A DNA stretch of 64,000 nt, from assembly GCF_006717075.1 (NCBI RefSeq), contig NZ_VFQC01000001.1, positions 310,001 to 374,000 of the forward strand. The letters are read 5' to 3'. Under the pieces are notes generated by a model. The model did no database searches, had not been told where the DNA came from, and saw nothing but the letters and a program-made list of their open reading frames with translations. How positions within the stretch are numbered: position 1 is the stretch's first letter; each line of letters opens with the position of its first letter. Made by a program: the position numbers and the translations under genes. This stretch comes from Haloactinospora alba (lineage in GTDB: Bacteria; Actinomycetota; Actinomycetes; Streptosporangiales; Streptosporangiaceae). This document shows positions 56,581 to 64,000 of this stretch, one piece after another.

Positions 56581-57498
56581 GTGAGTGTCGAACCGCAGCG
56601 CGACGGGACCCGGGTGTTCGAGACCCACCGGCGCCTGCTGTTCAGCGTCTCCTACAACATGCTGGGGACCGTGGAGGACGCCGAGGACTGCGTGCAGGAG
56701 GCGTGGATCCGGTGGGCGCGCCAGGACCGCTCCGGTGTCACCCATCCGAAGAGCTACCTGGTGAGAATCGTCACCAACGTCGCGCTGAACACGCTGCGCG
56801 CCCAGCGCAACCGCCGCGAGTCCTACGTCGGGCCGTGGCTGCCCGAACCCCTGGTCACCGCCCCGGACGCCGCCGAGCGCGTGGAGCGCGACGAGACGGT
56901 CTCCTACGCCGTGCTCGTGCTGCTGGAGAACCTCGCCCCCGTCGAGCGAGCCGTCTTCGTCCTGCGTGAGGTACTCGACCTGCCCTAAGACGAGGTCGCC
57001 CGCACGGTGGACCGTACCGAGGCGGGAGCGCGCCAGCTGGCCCACCGGGCCCGGCAGCGGCTCGCCCGCGCCGACGGGCAGCGCGGCGGTGTCAGCGGGG
57101 CCGACCCCGCCACCCACGCCCGTCTCACCGAGGCGTTCGCCGCCGCCTACGCGCGCGGGGACGTGGAGACGTTGCGGAGGATCCTGGCGGAGGACGCGGT
57201 GACCGTCAACGACGGCGGCGGCAGGGCGTCTGCGGCCCGCAACCCGGTCTACGGCGCGGACCGGAGCGCACGGTTCCTCGCCGGGATCGCGACGCGTTTC
57301 CCCGTGGCCCGACTCGAGCGCACCGAGTTCAACGGGGCCCCGGGTGTGCTCGCCATCGGAACGGACGGCGGGGTGCGGTCCGCCGCCGTCGCGCACGTCT
57401 CCGGCGGGCGCGTCCGGCGGCTCTACATGGTCCGCACCCCGGACAAGCTCTCCACTCTCCGGGCGCGGGGCGCGGCGGCGGACCCGGGACGGCGCTGA
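56581..57498 (+). pseudogene. ECF41-type sigma factor interrupted by an in-frame TAA
   Basis: One 306-codon frame from GTG 56581 (GGGAGGA upstream) to 57498 is cut by TAA at 56986-56988. Before it lies sigma-2 (HRRLLFSVSYNMLGTVEDAEDCVQEAWIRW) and the linker WLPEP motif (GPWLPEPL) unique to ECF41. The stop falls in region 4, where relatives read DLPYDEVA; the Tyr codon became TAA. After it come the region-4 helix (GARQLAHRARQRL) and the SnoaL-like C-terminal domain with DGGG and PDKL motifs that controls ECF41 activity. One base change explains it. Without readthrough only 135 residues form, lacking -35 recognition. Confidence 0.88.
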
Positions 57499-57574
57499 AC
57501 GGTATCCTCGGCCGCAGAGCATCCGCTGCTCTTTAGGCGGTCGATACACGACCGGATAGTAACCTCGGCGGACT

Positions 57575-58720
57575 ATGGGAAACATGTCGCCACCGTCTGG
57601 CTCGCCCTGGCCTTCCGATCCCTGGAGAAGCCGGGAGCCGCAACAGTTTCCTCCTCCGGAGGCCCAGGCGTGGGCCTGGCCGCCGGAGACGGACACGGTG
57701 GGTGACTTTTCCGGAACGGTGGCGTGGCCGTCCGAGCGGCGCCCGCCTCCCGCCTCCCGCTCCCGGCTGGCCGCGCCACCGCCGGGAACCCCCTACCACC
57801 GCCTGGCGCGCACCCGGCGGTTCCGCTGGTGGGTGCCGCCGCTGGCGGTGGTCTGCCTTCTCGCCCTGGTGCTCCTCACCCAGCTCGTCCTGGGCATCGC
57901 CGGCGGGATCATCGCGATATTCAACGGGCACATACCCACGGAGGAGTCCCTCCTCGGCTCGCCGCTGGCCAACCTCGCCTACATGCTGTTCACGTTGGCC
58001 ACCGTCATACCGCTGGTGCTGTTCACCGTCCGGTTCGTGCAGTGGCGCCCCGTCGGAACCCTGTTCTCCGTGGACGGCAGGGTGCGCTGGCGGTGGTTCG
58101 CGGTGTGCGCCCTCGCCGCACTGCCGGCGGTCGGAACCTACCTGGGGCTGCTGTACGCCGCGCACGCCGCCACGGCGCAGAGCTCGCAGTTCCTCGGGAC
58201 GTTCGTGGGCAGCGGCGCCTTCCTTCCCGCCCTCGCGACGATCGTCGTGCTCGTGCCGTTCCAGGCGTCAGCGGAGGAGATCGGGCTGCGCGGCTTCCTG
58301 ATGCAGGCGCTCGGGTCCTACGGTGCCCCGCCGGGGGAGCGGTACGGCCACGGGACGTGGGCACGGTTCCTCCGCACACCGGTACTCGGGATAGCCGTCA
58401 GCGGAACCGTGTTCACCCTCCTGCACGACTACGTCGGCTGGGGGCTGGTCAGCGTCGGGATCCTCGGCCTCGCCCTGGCGTGGCTCACCTGGTACACGGG
58501 GGGCCTGGAGGCCGCGATCGGGCTGCACGTGCTGCACAACCTCGCCGCCTTCACCCTCAGCGCCTACGAGGGAACCCTGGACACGGTGGCCACCGGTGGC
58601 GGGTCGTTGCTGGACGCCGTCGGTACGGCCGCGGAGGTGGTGCTCTACGGCGCGGTCGTCGTGTGGCTGGCGCGGCGCGCCGGAATCAGACGTACCGTCC
58701 CCGCGGCCGAGGAGGAATGA
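57575..58720 (+). CDS. CPBP-family intramembrane protease (CAAX-like)
   Basis: 381 residues. A Pro-rich cytoplasmic start (1-80), then about eight helices. The family motifs are all present: EEIGLRGF (the EExxxR motif), FTLLHD (FxxxH) and HVLHNLAAF (HxxxN). These enzymes cut within the membrane; bacterial substrates are mostly unknown, some concern bacteriocin self-protection. The start at 57575 is not firmly fixed; ATG 57584 is also possible. Confidence 0.9.
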   Translation: MGNMSPPSGSPWPSDPWRSREPQQFPPPEAQAWAWPPETDTVGDFSGTVAWPSERRPPPASRSRLAAPPPGTPYHRLARTRRFRWWVPPLAVVCLLALVLLTQLVLGIAGGIIAIFNGHIPTEESLLGSPLANLAYMLFTLATVIPLVLFTVRFVQWRPVGTLFSVDGRVRWRWFAVCALAALPAVGTYLGLLYAAHAATAQSSQFLGTFVGSGAFLPALATIVVLVPFQASAEEIGLRGFLMQALGSYGAPPGERYGHGTWARFLRTPVLGIAVSGTVFTLLHDYVGWGLVSVGILGLALAWLTWYTGGLEAAIGLHVLHNLAAFTLSAYEGTLDTVATGGGSLLDAVGTAAEVVLYGAVVVWLARRAGIRRTVPAAEEE

Positions 58721-58985
58721 GGCACCGCCCCGGAAACCCCGCGCTGCGGGAGCGGCACGCATCGAACCGGCCCGGGGCCTGTTCTGCGGACGTTCGTCCT
58801 GCTACGCGGCGGCCCGATACCGCCCGGCCGCGTTCTCGCCGGTCGACAGAGGGCCCGCGCTCTGCCTCCCTGACCGGCCGTGCCAGGCGCCGCTCGCCAT
58901 GAACAGCGCCCATCAGACAGGCCCTCAGGGGCGGCGGAAAATCTCGGTTTCCGCGCAGGTCATACGGGTACCCCTCCCACCAACC

Positions 58986-59645
58986 ATGAAATCCGCACCG
59001 TCATGTCCCCGCTGTGGGCGCACCGTGCAGGCGCCCAACCTGTGGTCGAGCGCGTGGCAGTGCCACGTGCACGGGAACGTCGCGCCCCTGCAACGGGCGC
59101 GTCCGCCGGACGAGACCTCGCTGGCGCTGGTACTCGACCGGGCCCAGGTCCCGGTGTGGATCCCGTGGCCGCTTCCGGCCGGATGGGTCGTCACCGGATT
59201 CGCCGACGCCGGCGACGAGCGGAGCGGGGCACTGGCCGTCACCGTGGCACTGTCCGGACCCGCCCCCACCGGCGGGGTCGGCGAGCTGACGCTGGTGGCC
59301 GAGGATCCCGGCATCGGCCTGGGTGCGCGCATGGCGGGTCTCGTGGGGCCCGACCCGGGGGTGGGCTTCGACTCCGGGGGAGTGGACAGCAAACTCCGGT
59401 TCGACGGGCACGACATCGCGTTGTGGCGCGTCGGCACGGACAAGGACCGTGCCGTCTACGCCGGGGAGGCGCTGGCGAGCTGGCTGTGGCTGGTGTTCTC
59501 CCCCGCTGACGCCGGCATGCTGATGGGGGAGGTCTCCGCGCTGCGCGACCTGCGGGACCGCCAGAACGGCGGTGTCGCACTGGACCCGCCGTTCGGCGCC
59601 CCCTCCCCGTTCCTCACCTCCGTGCTGGAACCGCCGCCTTCCTGA
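58986..59645 (+). CDS. DUF6758 family protein
   Basis: 219 residues. N-terminal CPRCGRTV and the nearby CHVHG look like a small zinc finger (four Cys/His positions in 1-35). A central beta-rich domain and the late SKLRFDGHDIALWRVGTDKDRAVYAGEALASWLWLVFSPADAG segment follow, conserved in streptomycetes next to a PHP-domain gene. The database name phosphotransacetylase seems unsupported. The ATG at 58986 begins directly before the finger. It precedes the PHP gene by 28 bases. Confidence 0.82.
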   Translation: MKSAPSCPRCGRTVQAPNLWSSAWQCHVHGNVAPLQRARPPDETSLALVLDRAQVPVWIPWPLPAGWVVTGFADAGDERSGALAVTVALSGPAPTGGVGELTLVAEDPGIGLGARMAGLVGPDPGVGFDSGGVDSKLRFDGHDIALWRVGTDKDRAVYAGEALASWLWLVFSPADAGMLMGEVSALRDLRDRQNGGVALDPPFGAPSPFLTSVLEPPPS

Positions 59646-59673
59646 GCCGCACGGGAGCTGCCAGACTCGGCCG

Positions 59674-60564
59674 ATGGCTCTCATCGATCTGCACGCGCAC
59701 AGCAACGTCTCGGACGGGACCGAACCTCCCGCGGCCGTCGTCGGCCGGGCTGCCGCCGCCGGCCTGGACGTGCTCGCCCTCACCGACCACGACACCGTGG
59801 CCGGATGGGAGGAGGCCGTCTCCCACCTTCCCCCCGGCCTCACCCTCGTCCCCGGGATGGAACTGTCGTGCGCCTCCCGCGACGCGAGCGTCCACCTGCT
59901 GGCCTACCTGTTCGACCCCGAACACCCCGAACTCGCCGCCGAACTGCGGCATGTCCGCGCCGACCGGGTCATCCGGGCCGAGACCATGGTCCGGCGCCTG
60001 CGCGAGGAGGGTGTCGACGTGGCATGGCGGCGGGTGCGTGACATCGCGGCCGCCGACGGGCAGCGGGACCGGCCCCCGGAAGAGGAGGGGAACGCGGTGG
60101 GGAGGCCGCACGTCGCCCGCGCCATCGTCGAGGCCGGGGCGGCCAGCGACGTCCAGGACGCGTTCGACCGGTGGATCGGGGCCGGGTGTGTGGCCCACGT
60201 CGACCGCTACACACTGGACCCGGTGCGCGCGGTCACTCTCGTACGGGCGGCTGGCGGGGTGTGCTCCCTCGCCCATCCGGCACGGGCAGAGAACAGCGAC
60301 ACCGGAGCCGTTCCCGAACCCCTGGTGGAACGCATGGCACACGCCGGACTCGGCGGGATCGAGGCCGACCACCCCTCCCACGACGACGCGGAGACCACCC
60401 ACTGGCGCGGTGTCGCGCGCCGGCTCGGGTTGGCGATAACGGGCTCCAGCGACGACCATGGTGAGCTGACCGGGCACCGGCTCGGTTCCCGCGTGACAGA
60501 TCCCGCGGAGTTCGCCCAGCTGACCGGGCCGGCCACCGGAACGCGGCCGGTCACCGGCGGATGA
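59674..60564 (+). CDS. PHP-domain phosphoesterase
   Basis: 296 residues. The metal-binding residues of the PHP fold are visible: DLHAHSNVSDG (motif I), LTDHDTVAGW (motif II), PGMELSC, a VCSLAHPAR His, and SSDDHG at the C-terminal end. Stand-alone members hydrolyse phosphate esters or nucleotides such as 3',5'-bisphosphates and RNA ends; the substrate is unproven. The start ATG gives the canonical MALIDLHAHS. Confidence 0.93.
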   Translation: MALIDLHAHSNVSDGTEPPAAVVGRAAAAGLDVLALTDHDTVAGWEEAVSHLPPGLTLVPGMELSCASRDASVHLLAYLFDPEHPELAAELRHVRADRVIRAETMVRRLREEGVDVAWRRVRDIAAADGQRDRPPEEEGNAVGRPHVARAIVEAGAASDVQDAFDRWIGAGCVAHVDRYTLDPVRAVTLVRAAGGVCSLAHPARAENSDTGAVPEPLVERMAHAGLGGIEADHPSHDDAETTHWRGVARRLGLAITGSSDDHGELTGHRLGSRVTDPAEFAQLTGPATGTRPVTGG

Positions 60565-60714
60565 GCGCCCCGCTCGCCTCCCGGCGGTGGGGACGGCGGG
60601 CTCGTTAACCGGGGACTTAACACAGCGGTGGCAGCATCGGCAGGGACCGCGTGCCCGAACGACGGTTACGGGCACGCACACGCAGAGTTCGGACGCGAAG
60701 CGAAGGGTCGGCAC

Positions 60715-61593
60715 GTGTTCTGGAAACGGAAAGACAAGAGGAAGAGCGACGGTGAGGCCGGAGGCTCGGCGGCCGCGACGGCCGACCCACCGCAGGGGCA
60801 CACACCGGGCGACTCGGACGACACCCCGGAGGCGGAGGCCGGCGCGGACGACGCCACCGGGGAAACCTCCAAAACCGGCACCGGTGAGGACGCCGACGCG
60901 GCCGGCGACACCGACGCGGCGCAGGACCCCCAGGACGCGGAAGCGGGCACGGGCCGGGCCGACAGCGACGGCATCCAGCGGGTCACCACCGACGGAGTGC
61001 TCCGCCTGGACAACGTGGAGCACGACACCTCCAGCCACACGTGGATCGTGGAGGCGGACGACGACGGTGTCCTGGTGATCGACCCGGCACACGACTCCCA
61101 GGCCATCCTGGACGCGGTGGGAGACCGGGAGATCTACCTCGTGGCATGCACGAACGGGTACAACACCCATATCTCCGCCGCCGTGGAGGTCGCCGAGCGC
61201 GACGACGCCCCGATCGCCCTGCACCGCCGGGAGCTGCGGGCGTGGCGCCGCACGCACGGCGCCGAGTACCGGCCCGACCACGAGATCGAGGGCGGGGGGT
61301 CGTTCACCGTCGGGGACCTGGAGGTGGACATCCTGCCCGTTCCCGGTACCTCGGCCGGGAGCGTCGCCTACTACGTCCCGGAGCGCGGTGCCGTTTTCAG
61401 TGGTGACACCCTCCGGGCCGGGGAGCCGGGAACCGTGGGAGGGGGGTACCTGGACTACACCGGCCAGCTCTCCTCGATCGGCGAGGTCCTGCTGACCCTG
61501 CCGCCCGACACCCGGGTGCTGCCGGACAACGGTCCGGAGACGACGGTGGAGGCCGAGACGCGGAACTTCGACGCGTGGGTGTCGCCGGGGTGA
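60715..61593 (+). CDS. Metallo-beta-lactamase-fold protein lacking most metal ligands
   Basis: 292 residues from GTG 60715 (AAGGG upstream). Residues 10-85 are a disordered acidic Asp/Ala/Thr/Glu stretch. The rest follows the MBL hydrolase fold of glyoxalase-II-like actinobacterial proteins, but the ligands are gone: HxHxDH reads TNGYNTH (146-152), the PGHS histidine is Thr (PGTS, 210-213), and the GHG histidine near the end is DNG (271-273). Only the Asp of SGDT (229-232) and one His remain. It is probably a pseudoenzyme with a binding role. It lies between the PHP gene and a facing hydrolase. Confidence 0.85.
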   Translation: MFWKRKDKRKSDGEAGGSAAATADPPQGHTPGDSDDTPEAEAGADDATGETSKTGTGEDADAAGDTDAAQDPQDAEAGTGRADSDGIQRVTTDGVLRLDNVEHDTSSHTWIVEADDDGVLVIDPAHDSQAILDAVGDREIYLVACTNGYNTHISAAVEVAERDDAPIALHRRELRAWRRTHGAEYRPDHEIEGGGSFTVGDLEVDILPVPGTSAGSVAYYVPERGAVFSGDTLRAGEPGTVGGGYLDYTGQLSSIGEVLLTLPPDTRVLPDNGPETTVEAETRNFDAWVSPG

Positions 61594-61644
61594 GCGTTCC
61601 CGCGGTCGCCGCTGCGGCGTCCCGGGGCTCGTGCTCCCGGCGGG

Positions 61645-62529
61645 TCAGACCTCCCGCTCCGGCGCCTCCGCCCGGTTCCAGAACTCGTTCAGCGCGCCGG
61701 CGGTGGTCTCCGGAGCCTCGACGTTGGGGGAGTGGGCCGCGCCGGGGATGACGACGCGGTCGGCACTGAGGCGCTGGGCCATGGTGGCCTGCACCTCCGG
61801 GGGCCAGGTCGTGTCGTTCTCGCCGTAGAGCACCAGCTTCGGAATCTCCACAGCGGCCAGTTCGGCGGTGCGGTCCGGGGCGGAGAGGATCTCCGTGCCC
61901 ATGCCCGCCAGTCCCGCCGGGTCGTTGGCCAGCATCCGGGTGCGCAGGAAGCGGTACACCTCGTCGGGAACACCGCTCTCCCGAGTGGGGCCGTCGAGGT
62001 TGCGCTCCCAGAGCTCCGCGAGACGCTCCCGGGTGGGATCCGTGCCCAGCGCGGTCACGAGGTTGCGCGCGTCGGCCGCGCGCTCCCCGTCCACCCGGGC
62101 GGGACCGGAGCTCATGGCGGCGTAGGACAGCAGCTTCGCCTGCCCCCCGAGTACGGTCTCCCGCGCGACGAGGCCGCCGAAGGAGTGCCCCAGCAGGTGG
62201 AGGGGGCCGTGCTCGAGGGCCTCGGTCAGCGCGGTCACCGCCTCGCCCAGTCCCCGCAGGGTGTAGCCGTCGGCGTGGCCGAACCCGGGCGACTCGTACT
62301 GCCCGGGCATGTCGATGGCGACCACTGTGCGGCCGGCGTGGGCCAGCGTCTGCAACACCGCGATGAAGTCCTCCTTGCTGCCGGTGTAGCCCGGCACGAG
62401 GAGGGCGGGTTGCAGTTCGCAGCTGCCCACCGTTGGCACCGCCCACAGCGCGGCGACGGTGCCGAGTTCCGTGGGAATGTCCCTACGCCGCACACCGGGC
62501 GGCAGTTCCAGAAACCGTGGTGTACTCAC
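61645..62529 (-). CDS. Alpha/beta hydrolase
   Basis: 294 residues. The oxyanion strand PALLVPGYTGS, the nucleophile elbow GHSFGG, the acid strand LVLYGENDTTWP and the final His in PGAAHSPNVEAP make a complete triad. A helical lid separates them. It resembles esterase or hydrolase members of the haloalkane dehalogenase-like group; substrate unknown. It shares the neighbourhood of the DEAD helicase but is not obviously in one operon. GTG start at 62529. Confidence 0.9.
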   Translation of the reverse strand: MSTPRFLELPPGVRRRDIPTELGTVAALWAVPTVGSCELQPALLVPGYTGSKEDFIAVLQTLAHAGRTVVAIDMPGQYESPGFGHADGYTLRGLGEAVTALTEALEHGPLHLLGHSFGGLVARETVLGGQAKLLSYAAMSSGPARVDGERAADARNLVTALGTDPTRERLAELWERNLDGPTRESGVPDEVYRFLRTRMLANDPAGLAGMGTEILSAPDRTAELAAVEIPKLVLYGENDTTWPPEVQATMAQRLSADRVVIPGAAHSPNVEAPETTAGALNEFWNRAEAPEREV

Positions 62530-62627
62530 GCCGCCTCACGATAGACGATCCGTATCCCTCACCAGGTCGACGCTACCGGGGCGGCGTGCCTCGGCTCAGT
62601 GCCGCGGGAGGCCGCGGTGCGGCGGCG

Positions 62628-64000
62628 TCAGTCCTGGCGCTTGTTGCGCACGTCGACCCCGTTGCGGGTACGGCGCCTCCGCCGGCGCCGGGACGGGGCG
62701 GCCTCGGAGTCCCCACTGGTGGACTGGCGCTCCGTTCCCGAGGAGCCGCTCGGTGCGGACTCGGAGCCGGCCGTCTTCTTCCGGGAGGAACGCCGCCGGT
62801 TGCGGGAACGTCCCTGGCCGCGCCCGGAGTGCTCCTCCCGGCCGGTTCGGGTCCCGCCTTCGCTCCGCTGGCCTCCGGTCTCCCCGATGTCCTCCACCTC
62901 TTCGGCCTCCAGACCGGCCCGGGCGCGCTGCTCCTTGGCGAGCTTGCCCTTGGTTCCGGCCGGGATACCGAGCGCCTCGAAGAAGTGAGCCGAGGTCGAG
63001 TAGGTCTCCGGCGGTTCGGAGAGCGGAAGGTCGAGCGCGGTGTTGATCAGCTTCCACCGGGCGATCTCCTCCCAGTCGACGAACGTCACCGCGGTGCCGG
63101 AACGCCCCGCCCGGCCGGTGCGGCCGGTGCGGTGGGTGTAGGTTTTCTCGTCCTCGGGGCACTCGTAGTTGATCACGTGGGTGACGTCGTCCACGTCCAG
63201 CCCTCGGGCGGCCACGTCGGTGGCGATCAGCACGTCGATCTTGCCGTTGCGGAACGCGCGCAGGGCGCGTTCCCGCTGCCCCTGCCCCAGGTCCCCGTGG
63301 ACGGCGGCGGCGGCGAAACCGCGCCGTTTCATCTCGGCGGCGACCCTGTCACAGGTGCGTTTGGTCTGGCAGAACACCATGCTCAGCCCCCGGCCCTCAG
63401 CCTGCAGGAGGCGAGCGAGCATCTCCTGCCTGTCCATCGGGTGGGTGCGGAAGGCGTGGTGCTCGACGTGGTCGGTGGCGATCTGCTCGTTGCCGTCGTC
63501 CTCCCCGGCACGCACGTGGGTGGGCCGGTTGAGGTAGTTGCGGGACAGGGAGACGATCTCGCTCGGCATGGTCGCCGAGAAGAGCATCCCCTGGCGCCGT
63601 TCGGGAAGCTTGGTCAGGATGCGCTCGATGTCGGGAAGGAAACCCAGGTCGAGCATCTTGTCGGCCTCGTCCAGGACGATGGCGCTGACGCCGGAGAGGT
63701 CGAGGTGGTTCTGCTTCTCGAGGTCGAGCAGGCGTCCGGGGGTGCCCACGACGATGTCGGCACCGCTGTGCAGCCCCTCGATCTGGGGTTCGTAGGACCG
63801 TCCGCCGTACACCGTGAGGAGCCGGCTCCCGGTACGCTTCCCCGCCGTCTCGAGGTCGGCCGCCACCTGGATGGCGAGCTCCCGGGCGGGAACGACGACC
63901 AGGGCCCGGGGGCGCTTCGGCTCACCCGGTGCGCTCTGCACCCACTGCAGCAGCGGGATGCCGAACGCGAAGGTCTTGCCCGTACCAGTGCGCGCCTGCC
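62628..64000 (-). CDS. DEAD-box RNA helicase, N-terminus beyond the window
   Basis: At least 457 residues; the frame is open to the right edge, so the start is outside. Motifs: AxTGxGKT (ARTGTGKT) at the edge, PARELA, TPGRLLD, DEAD with VLDEADKM, SAT (LFSATMP), and helicase C motifs VFCQTKRT, ATDVAARGLDV and HRTGRTGRAG. A basic, Ser/Arg-rich C-terminal tail of about 110 residues (RSRNRRRSSRKK, SRRRRRRRRTRNG) fits an RNA-binding, possibly cold-shock or ribosome-linked role. Confidence 0.95.
   Translation of the reverse strand, partial: QARTGTGKTFAFGIPLLQWVQSAPGEPKRPRALVVVPARELAIQVAADLETAGKRTGSRLLTVYGGRSYEPQIEGLHSGADIVVGTPGRLLDLEKQNHLDLSGVSAIVLDEADKMLDLGFLPDIERILTKLPERRQGMLFSATMPSEIVSLSRNYLNRPTHVRAGEDDGNEQIATDHVEHHAFRTHPMDRQEMLARLLQAEGRGLSMVFCQTKRTCDRVAAEMKRRGFAAAAVHGDLGQGQRERALRAFRNGKIDVLIATDVAARGLDVDDVTHVINYECPEDEKTYTHRTGRTGRAGRSGTAVTFVDWEEIARWKLINTALDLPLSEPPETYSTSAHFFEALGIPAGTKGKLAKEQRARAGLEAEEVEDIGETGGQRSEGGTRTGREEHSGRGQGRSRNRRRSSRKKTAGSESAPSGSSGTERQSTSGDSEAAPSRRRRRRRTRNGVDVRNKRQD

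Noticed and set aside
57007-57498. Independent gene starting at GTG 57007
   Set aside because: It begins inside the sigma region-4 helix and is in frame with the upstream half; one interrupted ECF41 gene explains both.

Overview
The window comes from a high-GC filamentous-type actinomycete. Signs of this are coenzyme F420 genes (fbiA, fbiB, fbiC), WhiB, MtrA-MtrB-LpqB, frequent GTG starts with 4-base GTGA gene overlaps, and a GlcNAc PTS under a DasR/NagR-like regulator. The order fbiAB - whiB - glycosyltransferase - manB - ahcY - mtrAB-lpqB - comF - hpf - secA matches what I recall of the Streptomyces and Mycobacterium core chromosome. A Nocardiopsaceae or other Streptosporangiales host is my guess, not something shown by the sequence.

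Left part (1-16.2 kb): the 3' end of fbiC, a secreted GH18 chitinase, a CPA1 Na+/H+ antiporter, the fbiA-fbiB pair, a Gln/Tyr/Gly-repeat membrane protein and whiB. Then comes an envelope-glycosylation block: GT2 membrane glycosyltransferase, DUF5719, a degenerate metallopeptidase-like protein, DUF3499, phosphomannomutase and a Trm112-like protein.

Middle (16.2-44.6 kb): a stretch that looks accessory follows (tail-anchored Ser/Thr kinase, an unknown protein with weak Fic-like features, a lipoprotein, an acyltransferase-SGNH protein, a MerR regulator). After it come two tandem, dissimilar S-adenosylhomocysteine hydrolases. Next is the RDD/SpoIIM pair beside a five-gene operon (multi-pass membrane protein, DUF4129, DUF4350, MoxR, DUF58), then mtrA-mtrB-lpqB-comF, a 730-base region with RNA-like secondary structure, hpf, two small genes and secA.

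Right part (44.6-64 kb): a P-loop kinase, then a complete amino-sugar PTS in two divergent operons. The minus operon is GntR regulator - EIIC. The plus operon is SIS deaminase - EIIB - EIIA - HAD phosphatase - HPr - EI. An imperfect operator-like dyad lies between them over a -10 box. A GH3 lipoprotein N-acetylglucosaminidase follows, so chitin or peptidoglycan fragments can be cut outside and imported as GlcNAc-6-P. The rest holds a monooxygenase, a cytosine-deaminase-like protein, Mrp, an ECF41 sigma factor broken by one TAA codon, a CPBP protease, DUF6758, a PHP phosphoesterase, a metallo-beta-lactamase-fold protein that has lost most metal ligands, an alpha/beta hydrolase and a DEAD-box helicase running off the right edge.

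I found no tRNA, rRNA, CRISPR array, insertion sequence, integrase or phage gene. Many gene ends carry long GC-rich hairpins without a T-tract.
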